DNA of 52,675 nt from JAZDJP01 sp043803805 (GTDB lineage Bacteria > Planctomycetota > JAZDJP01). The DNA lies in NCBI GenBank assembly GCA_043803805.1, contig JAZDJP010000057.1:1-52675 (forward strand). The letters run 5' to 3'. The stretch's first letter is position 1, and every line of letters starts with the position of its first letter. This document shows positions 32,495 through 39,234 of the stretch, piece by piece. The notes beneath the pieces are model-generated. The model did no database searches, was not told the DNA's origin, and saw nothing but the letters and a program-made list of their open reading frames with translations. A program made the translations under genes and the position numbers.

Positions 32495-32790
32495 GACACG
32501 GAAACATCAGCACACACCACGGGAACACGGAAAACACCACGGATGACACGGAAGAGGCATTGTCAGCGACCACGGATTTTACGGAATGTTCTGTTTGCTG
32601 TTCCGTGATTCCGTGGTGTGATTTTCCCCTTTCGTGTTTCCGCGATAATGTTTGTCGCGCCACCTCCTTTCAGCGCGGAGGACACGTGAAGAATCGGGAA
32701 ACACCACGAATGACACGGAAGGTTCTGAGTATTTTCCCCGTGCTTTCGTGGTGTGTTTCTCCTCTTCCGTGTTTCCGTGCCAAAAAAATA
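32495..32790. repeat. CACCACGGA-type repeats, several copies, upstream of recA
   Basis: Copies and inverted copies of ACACCACGGAATCACGGAA run from 32495 to 32612 and 32695 to 32790, giving several possible long hairpins. A copy of the AAAGGAGGTGGCG motif seen at the recA end occurs at about 32665. No coding gene is supported in this gap of 585 nt (32454-33038). Confidence 0.7.
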
Positions 32791-32954
32791 CGGCCCGCTG
32801 CCCCGCGCGCCGGTCAACCTGCATGAACGACCGCGCCGGACACGGACCGTAAATCCACCGCCGTACATCACGGTGATGGCAAAAGGTAACTCAGGCCCTT
32901 TTGCGGGGCGGCCGGTTCCGAGACGCTCCTCGTCCACCGACCGCCGTATTGTTG
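32782..32954 (-). ncRNA. candidate structured RNA / riboswitch-like leader upstream of recA
   Basis: Transcribed from the promoter at 32961-32989, start near 32954. On the minus strand the first stem is GGCGG..CCGCC (32945 and 32907) with an inner CGGT/ACCG. The second is GCAAAAGG/CCTTTTGC (32904-32897 and 32886-32879). A third is CACCG/CGGTG (32875-32871 and 32860-32856). A last stem ACGGTCC (32850-32844) with GGGCCGT (32796-32790), enclosing a GGTC/GACC hairpin, is followed by seven T (32788-32782). The 5' end AATACGG (32950-32944) can instead pair with CCGTATT (32793-32787). These two pairings are mutually exclusive. It could be a free small RNA or an attenuator of recA. Confidence 0.5.
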
Positions 32955-32989
32955 TTTGGTAGGATACCATACAATTGTGTGGTTGTCAA
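32952..32989 (-). promoter_or_regulatory. strong promoter with operator-like palindrome
   Basis: Minus strand: consensus TTGACA (32989-32984), 17-nt spacer, TATCCT (32966-32961). An inverted repeat, TTGTTTGGTA (32952-32961) and TACCATACAA (32965-32974), 9 of 10 complementary around three bases, covers the -10 element. A repressor site (for instance LexA-like) is inferred. Confidence 0.6.
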
Positions 32990-33038
32990 GGGGCGAATTC
33001 GGAATATTTTGAATGCGTTCAAAAGAAGTGAATTTCAT

Positions 33039-34460
33039 TCAGGCCAGGCGCGTATCCTGCGTCCGGGGAGGTTCGGACGTGGGAACGTCCGGCGGGGCCT
33101 CGCGGAACGTGCGCGCCAGTTCCCCCAGCGTGATTCCGCGCAGGGCGTCGGCCGCGCCGGCCTCCGCCTGGGCCAGAACCGGCCGGAGTCGCTCCAACCC
33201 CGCATCCTCGCGGAAGGGTAGCGCCTCCCCGGACCGTCGGAGCGTCGCAAGGACTTCCGCGACGCGGATGCGGTCCGGCGGGCGCGCGGGGAGCCAGCCC
33301 TCCCGGGGCTCCGCCGCCGGCGCCAGAAGATGTCCCGCCGCCAGGCGATCGAGGATGTCCCGCGCCAGCGGCAGCGGCAGGCGGAGGTGCAGGGCCATCT
33401 CCTCCGTCGAAGGGGGCGTCTCGCCCGTATCGAACCGCCCGCAAACCTCCGCCATCATCCGGACGGCCGCCAGTTCCCGGTCGGCCACGCTCGCCGCGGG
33501 GAAGCGGTGTTCGAACCTCCAGCGCGCCGCGTTCTGCCAGGCCCAGGCGACCTCCGCGCCGACCAGGACGATCACCCAGCTCATGTAGAGCCACACGAGA
33601 AAGATCGGGATGGCGGCGAAGGAGGCGTAGATCTTGTTGTAGGCGGAGACGCCGATCTGGAGGTGGATGTAGCCCAGCAGGAAGATTTGCCAGAGCGTTC
33701 CTCCCACTACTCCGCCGGCGAGGGCCGCGGAGAATTTCACCCGGGTGTTCGGCATGAATTTGTACAGGAAGATGAACGCCACCCAGACCGCGGCGTAGGG
33801 CACGAGCATGGCGGCGAATTCCAGCGCCACGGAGAAGTGGCCGAGCGAATAGAGGTATTGGACGAATCGAAAACTGGACAGTGTCGTCGTGAGACCGAGC
33901 GCCGTGAGCACCAGCAGCGGCGCCACCGCGAGGACGCTCAGGTAATCGCTGAATTTCCGGGCGAGCGTCCGGGATTTCCTCACCCCCCAGATGTCGTTGA
34001 ACGAGTCCTCGATGGTCCCCATCGTCCGGATGACGGAGTAGATCAGAAATACGAGGGCCAGAGTCCCCAGCGCCCCGGTGCGCGTCTCGTCCAGGTATTT
34101 GCCCACCGCGCGGACGATCTCCTGGGTGACGGCGTGGATTTCCGGGGTGGACTGGCCGGCGCGCGCCAGGATCCATGTCTCCAGTTTGTTCCGGGCGTCG
34201 AACCCCTTCGCCACGGCGAAGATGAACGCCAGGAGCGGCACCAGCGCGAGCAGCGTCGTGTAGGTGAGCGCCGAGGCGCGCAAGGGGCCGCGATTTTCAA
34301 GGAATCCCTTCACCGCGAGGGAGATCACCCGCAGGCGCCGCCAGGCGAACGCGCGCCACGGCGGCATTTCCGCGAGATCGGCGTCCCATAGCGTCGCCTC
34401 GAAAAACTGCCGGGCGCGTTCGGGGAGGGGGATGGGGGGTGGGGACGGGGGGGGATTCAT
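33039..34460 (-). CDS. YihY/BrkB-family membrane protein
   Basis: 473 residues from ATG 34460. After a soluble N-terminus (about 1-40) it has about six hydrophobic helices (about 55-300), with LRASALTYTTLLALVPLLA, the hallmark first helix of the family, and IYASFAAIPIFLVWLYMSW. The C-terminal 130 residues are soluble, with a predicted winged-helix-like segment. BrkB/YihY proteins were once called RNase BN and are now regarded as membrane proteins of uncertain role. It is divergent from the ABC exporter, with a palindromic repeat between them. Confidence 0.85.
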   Translation of the reverse strand: MNPPPSPPPIPLPERARQFFEATLWDADLAEMPPWRAFAWRRLRVISLAVKGFLENRGPLRASALTYTTLLALVPLLAFIFAVAKGFDARNKLETWILARAGQSTPEIHAVTQEIVRAVGKYLDETRTGALGTLALVFLIYSVIRTMGTIEDSFNDIWGVRKSRTLARKFSDYLSVLAVAPLLVLTALGLTTTLSSFRFVQYLYSLGHFSVALEFAAMLVPYAAVWVAFIFLYKFMPNTRVKFSAALAGGVVGGTLWQIFLLGYIHLQIGVSAYNKIYASFAAIPIFLVWLYMSWVIVLVGAEVAWAWQNAARWRFEHRFPAASVADRELAAVRMMAEVCGRFDTGETPPSTEEMALHLRLPLPLARDILDRLAAGHLLAPAAEPREGWLPARPPDRIRVAEVLATLRRSGEALPFREDAGLERLRPVLAQAEAGAADALRGITLGELARTFREAPPDVPTSEPPRTQDTRLA

Positions 34461-34502
34461 GGGGACATTTATACCACGGGAGGGACGGGCATGCCAGACA
34501 AC

Positions 34503-34662
34503 ACGCAATGACCAAACAACAAATCACAAACACCAAACAAACTTCAAGTTCCAATCACCAATGGCCAAACAGGAAAAGCCGGTTTTGTTGTTTCGGAGAT
34601 TGGAACTTGGTGATTGATGTTTGTTTGATGTTTGTGATTGGGTGGTTGGTGTTTTCTCCCGT
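34503..34662. repeat. large imperfect palindrome of CACCAAACA-type repeat
   Basis: Left arm (34512-34560) and right arm (34595-34645) are largely complementary: AAATCACAAACACC then CAAACAAAC, and GATTGGAACTTGGTGATT later. Similar repeats lie at 52026-52125. No gene was seen. Confidence 0.8.
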
Positions 34663-34709
34663 ACCTTCCCTGATGAAAATCCGCGCCGTTTCGGGTATGA
34701 TGAAAGTTT

Positions 34710-37004
34710 ATGCCTGACCCGACATCTCCCAACGGCGAGTCCGAATACACCCCTGAGCCCCTTCCCCCGGTCATCGCCGCCATGCTGGAGCATCTCGCGC
34801 CCGGGGAGGATGTCATCGCCGCGGCCTCCGCGGACCTCCTCCGTGACGGGGATTTCGGGGATGAGTGGCTCGTCGCGACGGGCCGGCGGGTGCTGGTCTT
34901 CGCGCCGGGCCCGGCCGGCGCCGCGGCGCCGGCCGTGGACCTTCCCCTCCGCGACATTCGCAAACTCGAGCGCCGGGACTTTCACGGCATCACGCGCCTC
35001 GAGGCGCACACGGACGGACGGGCGGTCGTCCTGGCGCTTTACTCCCGGTTCCGGGGCGAATTCTTCGAACGATTCGCCGCGCGGGTGCGGGAGGAGGCCG
35101 GTCTCCCGGAGGAGGCGGACCATCGGCCGCGGAAGCCCGCCGGGGGGCCTTCAGGGGACGGTCGCCACCGGCACACCGAGGCGCGGATCTGTCCCGCTTG
35201 CGGAAAGCCCATCCCGCCGAAACTCGGGTTGTGCCTCGCCTGCATTGACAAGGGCCGGATCATCCGCCGGCTATTGGCGCGGGTCCGGCCATATTCATTA
35301 ATCGTCGCGCTGGGGCTGCTGCTGATGCTGGTCCTCACCGCGGTGGACATGGTCCAGCCCCTTCTCACCAAGGTGCTGATTGACCGCGTCTTCCCGCAGA
35401 AGGACATGCATCTCTTCGCCTGGGTCGTCGCCGGCATCGCCGTGATTTATGCGGTCGGGCCCATCTTCACGGGCATCCGGACCTATATGATGGCCTGGTT
35501 CGGGGAGCGTCTCGTCCACGACATCCGCCGGGAACTCTATGATCATTTGCAGGAACTCTCGGTGGATTTCTACGACCGCAACCAGACCGGCTGGATCATG
35601 GACCGCATCACCTCCGACACGGGAAACCTCCAGGATTTTCTTTCGGAGGGGCTTCAGAGGATCCTGCGGGACATCATGGCCGTCCTGGTGATCATCGCCA
35701 TCATGTTCAGCATGAACTGGCAACTGGCGCTGGTGACGCTCATCCCCGCGCCGGTCATCGCGGTGTTGTCCTTTTATTATTATCGCCGGGTCCACCGGCT
35801 CTATCACGCCGTCTGGCGCAAGCGTTCGCGGATGGCGTCGCTCCTCACCGACGTCATCCCCGGGGTGCGCATCGTGAAGGCCTTCGCCCAAGAGGGGCGC
35901 GAGAGCGAACGGTTCTTCGAGCGGAGCCGCCAGTACATGCAGACGAGCGTCCGGGCCCACCGGTTCGACAACCTGTTCGGTTCCATGATTGATTTCGTCT
36001 TTCACATGGGGTTTCTCATGGTCTGGGGCTACGGCGGGTACCGCGTCATCACGACGGGGGACGTCTCGGCGGGGACGCTCGTGGCCTTCGTGGGGTACCT
36101 GTGGCGTTTCTACGGGCCGCTCGAGAGCCTGACGCGGCTCGGCCAGCGCCTCCAGAGGGCGGCGACGGCGGCCCAGCGTGTCTTCGAGATTCTGGACACG
36201 GCGCCCACCGTGAAAAACCCCGATTCGCGGCGCGAGATGCCACTTGTCCGCGGGCGGGTGGAATTCAAAGCCGTCACGTTCGCCTACGAACCGGGCGAGA
36301 ACGTCATCCAGGACATGGCCTTCTCCGTCGCGCCGGGGGAGATGGTGGGGCTGGTGGGCCCGAGCGGCGCGGGGAAGAGCACCACCATCAACCTCCTCTG
36401 CCGGTTCTACGACGTCACCGGCGGGGCGATCGAGATTGACGGCGTGGACATCCGCGACGTCACGCTCGTGAGCCTCCGGCGGCAGATCGGGGTGGTGCCC
36501 CAGGATCCGTTTTTGTTCCACGGGACCATCGCCGAGAACATCGCCTACGGGCGGCCGGACGCGGACGTGGACGACATCCTGCGGGCGGCGAAGGCGGCGA
36601 ACTCTCATGACTTCATCATGGCATTTCCCGACGGCTACGACACCCTGGTGGGGGAGCGCGGCCAGAGGCTCTCCGGGGGCGAGCGCCAGCGCATCGCCAT
36701 CGCGCGGGCCATCCTCAAGGACCCGCGGATCCTGATTCTCGATGAGGCGACATCGAGCGTGGACACCGAGACGGAGTCGGCCATCCGGGAGGCGATTGAC
36801 CGGCTGGTTCACGGGCGGACCACCTTCGCCATCGCCCACCGGTTCTCGACGCTCCGCAACGCCCAGCGGCTGATTGTTTTGGAGAAAGGCCGTGTTGTCG
36901 AGGTGGGAACCCACGCGGAACTCCTGGCGAAGGAAAACGGCGTTTTCCGGCGGCTGTCGGATTTGCAGGCGGAGATGGCGAGGATTGTGGCGATTGGGGG
37001 ATAG
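34710..37004 (+). CDS. ABC exporter with PH-like and zinc-ribbon N-terminus
   Basis: 764 residues. Residues 1-145 look like a soluble PH-like beta domain (DEWLVATGRRVLVFAPG, LPLRDIRKLERRD). A zinc ribbon follows (CPACGKPIPPKLGLCLAC, about 160-178). Then comes an ABC transmembrane domain (about 190-480, six helices) and a nucleotide-binding domain: Walker A GPSGAGKST (about 550), LSGGE (about 653), LILDEATSS (about 676), AIAHRFS. It is a half-transporter exporting an unknown molecule. The ATG lies 8 nt behind a TATGAT, suggesting a leaderless mRNA. The likely partner DUF1854 gene is now 13 kb away at 50097. Confidence 0.87.
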   Translation: MPDPTSPNGESEYTPEPLPPVIAAMLEHLAPGEDVIAAASADLLRDGDFGDEWLVATGRRVLVFAPGPAGAAAPAVDLPLRDIRKLERRDFHGITRLEAHTDGRAVVLALYSRFRGEFFERFAARVREEAGLPEEADHRPRKPAGGPSGDGRHRHTEARICPACGKPIPPKLGLCLACIDKGRIIRRLLARVRPYSLIVALGLLLMLVLTAVDMVQPLLTKVLIDRVFPQKDMHLFAWVVAGIAVIYAVGPIFTGIRTYMMAWFGERLVHDIRRELYDHLQELSVDFYDRNQTGWIMDRITSDTGNLQDFLSEGLQRILRDIMAVLVIIAIMFSMNWQLALVTLIPAPVIAVLSFYYYRRVHRLYHAVWRKRSRMASLLTDVIPGVRIVKAFAQEGRESERFFERSRQYMQTSVRAHRFDNLFGSMIDFVFHMGFLMVWGYGGYRVITTGDVSAGTLVAFVGYLWRFYGPLESLTRLGQRLQRAATAAQRVFEILDTAPTVKNPDSRREMPLVRGRVEFKAVTFAYEPGENVIQDMAFSVAPGEMVGLVGPSGAGKSTTINLLCRFYDVTGGAIEIDGVDIRDVTLVSLRRQIGVVPQDPFLFHGTIAENIAYGRPDADVDDILRAAKAANSHDFIMAFPDGYDTLVGERGQRLSGGERQRIAIARAILKDPRILILDEATSSVDTETESAIREAIDRLVHGRTTFAIAHRFSTLRNAQRLIVLEKGRVVEVGTHAELLAKENGVFRRLSDLQAEMARIVAIGG

Positions 37005-37006
37005 GA

Positions 37007-37092
37007 GTTGGAGAGTTCACGAGTTCCAGAGTTCAGGAGTCTGGAAGAGGAGTCGGCGAGTCGGCGAGTCCGCGAGTCGCCGAGTCAGGGAG
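37007..37092. repeat. GAGTT/GAGTC periodic repeat
   Basis: GAGTT then GAGTC recurs every 8-9 bp from 37007 to 37092, directly after the ABC exporter. It marks the left boundary zone of the accessory island. Confidence 0.75.
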
Positions 37093-37107
37093 AGGAAATT
37101 GTGATGC

Positions 37108-37132
37108 GTGAAAATTTTCACAGGGGTATAAT
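37108..37132 (+). promoter_or_regulatory. operator-like palindrome and -10 element before hicB-like gene
   Basis: GTGAAAATTTTCAC (37108-37121) is a perfect 14-bp palindrome directly before a consensus TATAAT (37127-37132). It sits where the -35 region would be, so a bound repressor would block transcription. HicB proteins often autoregulate through such sites. Confidence 0.6.
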
Positions 37133-37168
37133 TTACCGGAGAATTAACGCGTATCGAAAGGAGACGGT

Positions 37169-37324
37169 ATGAGACAGGTCGTTATCTATCCAGGGGAAGA
37201 CGGATACTGGGTCGCGGAATGCCCCAGCCTTCCGGGTTGCGTCAGTCAGGGGAAGACGCGGGAGGCCGCGGTTTCGAACATCAAGGAAGCGATCGAGGGG
37301 TATGTCAAGGCGTTGCAGGATTAA
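37169..37324 (+). CDS. solitary HicB-like antitoxin
   Basis: 51 residues; ATG behind AAAGGAGACGGT. It matches the HicB N-terminal RNase-H-like fold: VVIYPGEDGYWVAECPSL, PGCVSQGKTREAAVSNIKEAI. It lacks the C-terminal DNA-binding domain of many HicB proteins, and no HicA toxin lies beside it. It may be a remnant of a toxin-antitoxin pair, or a solo regulator of the island, since it is the first gene there with a promoter and palindrome. Confidence 0.8.
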   Translation: MRQVVIYPGEDGYWVAECPSLPGCVSQGKTREAAVSNIKEAIEGYVKALQD

Positions 37325-37366
37325 AGATCCGTTGGCGGCGAAAATCGATTGTCTTTGAGGGGTCTC

Positions 37367-38371
37367 ATGAAGTCCAAGGGGCGAATCAAGTCGTCGGGCA
37401 CAAACGGAAAGGTGGTCCGCCCCGGGGATGGATATTCCGGGGCGGTGATGGGGAACGTTTCCGAAAACGTTGTGATCGCCGAATCCATGCAGGCATACGG
37501 TGGGGGTTGGACGGAAGTCAAGTTGGAGATGTTGGCGAAGTACTTGGCCGCCTACACCACGGCGTTGAAAAACCAGCCGTTTCAGAAATGGTACATTGAT
37601 GCGTTTGCTGGTACGGGCTATCGCGAGATCGAGGCGGAAGAAAATGCCACAGGTCTTTTTACGGAACAGGCAGAAGCCGAAGGCGCCGGGTTTTTCGACG
37701 GATCGGTAAGGAAAGCGCTTCAGGTCACACCTTCCTTTGGTCGTTATGTGTTCATCGAGAAGAGCCGTAAGCGGATGGCGGAACTTCAAAAAGTCTCCCC
37801 GGATTTCCCCTCGCTGGCGGACAAGATGGTTTTTCGGGCGGGGGATGCCAACGACCAATTGCCGGCATTATGTCGGGAAACAGATTGGAAGTCGGTCCGC
37901 GCCGTGTTGTTTCTCGATCCATTCGGCGCAAACGTGGATTGGAGTACCATGGAGGCGATTGCCCGCACGCCGGCCATTGACGTTTGGGTGCTTTTCCCGG
38001 TCGGCATTGGCATCAACCGGATGCTGAAATTGAAACCGGCCGATATCCCCCAATCATGGCAGAATCGGCTTGATCGGGTGTTTGGAACGGGTGACTGGAG
38101 GGACGCCTTCTATAAAACGTCACGACAGAAGACGTTATTTGATGAGGAAACGATCACTGCCAAGGTGGGAGATCCTATCCCGGCCATCGCTGATTATTAT
38201 CAGCAACGGTTGAAAACCATTTTCCCTCAGGTTGTGTCGAATCCCCGGTATCTCTGCAATTCCAAGGGCAGTCCCATGTTCTTGTTCACGTTCGCCGTCA
38301 GCAATCCGAATCCAAAGGCGCAGGCGCTCGCGATTCGGATTGCCCAACACATCCTCGGAAAAGGAAGATAG
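37367..38371 (+). CDS. tcmP: three-Cys-motif partner protein TcmP
   Basis: 334 residues from ATG 37367, with GAGGGG at good spacing; a TTG upstream at 37349 is less likely. WYIDAFAGTGYREI and VLFLDPFGANVDWSTM match the TcmP family, which has a methyltransferase-like fold. TcmP proteins are named for always lying beside a three-Cys-motif (DUF5131, phage Gp37/Gp68) protein, exactly as here with 2 nt between the genes. The biochemical role is unknown; association with defence islands has been noted for such pairs. Confidence 0.85.
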   Translation: MKSKGRIKSSGTNGKVVRPGDGYSGAVMGNVSENVVIAESMQAYGGGWTEVKLEMLAKYLAAYTTALKNQPFQKWYIDAFAGTGYREIEAEENATGLFTEQAEAEGAGFFDGSVRKALQVTPSFGRYVFIEKSRKRMAELQKVSPDFPSLADKMVFRAGDANDQLPALCRETDWKSVRAVLFLDPFGANVDWSTMEAIARTPAIDVWVLFPVGIGINRMLKLKPADIPQSWQNRLDRVFGTGDWRDAFYKTSRQKTLFDEETITAKVGDPIPAIADYYQQRLKTIFPQVVSNPRYLCNSKGSPMFLFTFAVSNPNPKAQALAIRIAQHILGKGR

Positions 38372-38373
38372 GC

Positions 38374-39117
38374 ATGGCTCTCAATACCTCCATTGAATGG
38401 ACCGAAACCACCTGGAATCCCGTCACCGGCTGTACCCGGTTCAGCGCCGGATGCACGCATTGTTATGCCGAGCGCATGGCGCGTCGTCTGCAAGCCATGG
38501 GCCAGGCCAACTACGCCAACGGGTTCGAGGTGGCGTTGCATGAGAACATGCTGGAATTGCCGCTACAATGGAAGCGGCCCCAGCGGATTTTCGTCAATTC
38601 CATGAGCGACCTGTTTCACGAGGCGGTCCCCGATGACTTCATCCGTCAGGTTTTTGATGTCATGAATCGGGCGTCCTGGCATCAATTCCAGGTGCTGACC
38701 AAACGTTCGGTCCGGTTGTCGGACATGCGTTACCGATTGCCCTGGGCGGAAAACATCTGGATGGGGGTCACCGTGGAACGGGCGGATTATCGTTCCCGGC
38801 TGGACAATCTTCGCCAGGCCGACGCGGCGGTGAAATTCTGTTCCCTGGAGCCACTTCTCGGGCCGCTGTCGGAACTCGACCTGTCCGGCCTCGATTGGGT
38901 GATTGCCGGCGGGGAATCCGGCCCCGGCGCCCGGCCGATGGCGGTGGAGTGGGTGCGGGACATCCGGGACGCCTGTCGCGCGCAGTCCGTCCCGTTCTTC
39001 TTCAAGCAGTGGGGCGGGGTATTTAAAAAACGAGCCGGCCGTCAACTGGATGGCCGCGAGTGGAATCAGATGCCGGGTGAAATCGTCGGTAACCAACGGC
39101 CGGGAGATTCGCAATGA
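38374..39117 (+). CDS. DUF5131 / phage Gp37-Gp68 three-Cys protein
   Basis: 247 residues. The Cys cluster GCTRFSAGCTHCYAE (CxxxxxxCxxC, about 20-30) is radical-SAM-like but spaced differently. IFVNSMSDLFHEAV, WMGVTVER and VIAGGESGPGARP complete the family pattern. It probably binds an iron-sulphur cluster; the reaction is unknown. Transcriptionally coupled with TcmP (2-nt gap). Confidence 0.87.
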   Translation: MALNTSIEWTETTWNPVTGCTRFSAGCTHCYAERMARRLQAMGQANYANGFEVALHENMLELPLQWKRPQRIFVNSMSDLFHEAVPDDFIRQVFDVMNRASWHQFQVLTKRSVRLSDMRYRLPWAENIWMGVTVERADYRSRLDNLRQADAAVKFCSLEPLLGPLSELDLSGLDWVIAGGESGPGARPMAVEWVRDIRDACRAQSVPFFFKQWGGVFKKRAGRQLDGREWNQMPGEIVGNQRPGDSQ

Positions 39118-39180
39118 CCGTCAAATTCATCAGGCGAATAATGAGGTGAGACAACCTGCAATCGTAGAGGTGAACGTTTG

Positions 39181-39234
39181 TCGAAAAGAACCGGCATGAG
39201 ACAGATTGTCATCAATCGGAAAGGATTACGATAA
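39181..39234 (+). other. vestigial hicB-like start (12-codon leader) before the helicase
   Basis: A 12-codon frame, MRQIVINRKGLR, at 39196-39234 resembles the first residues of the HicB-like protein at 37169 (MRQVVIYPGEDG), and upstream bases are similar. Its TAA directly abuts the helicase ATG at 39235, so it may serve as a coupled leader. Confidence 0.5.

Noticed and set aside
32454..32663. In-frame N-terminal extension of recA
   Set aside because: It translates intergenic repeats; the ATG at 32453 has a good ribosome-binding site and gives a normal RecA.
32563..32970. 135-codon minus-strand frame upstream of recA
   Set aside because: It starts inside the promoter, before the expected transcript start, and half of it is repeat sequence. 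The structured RNA explains the region better.
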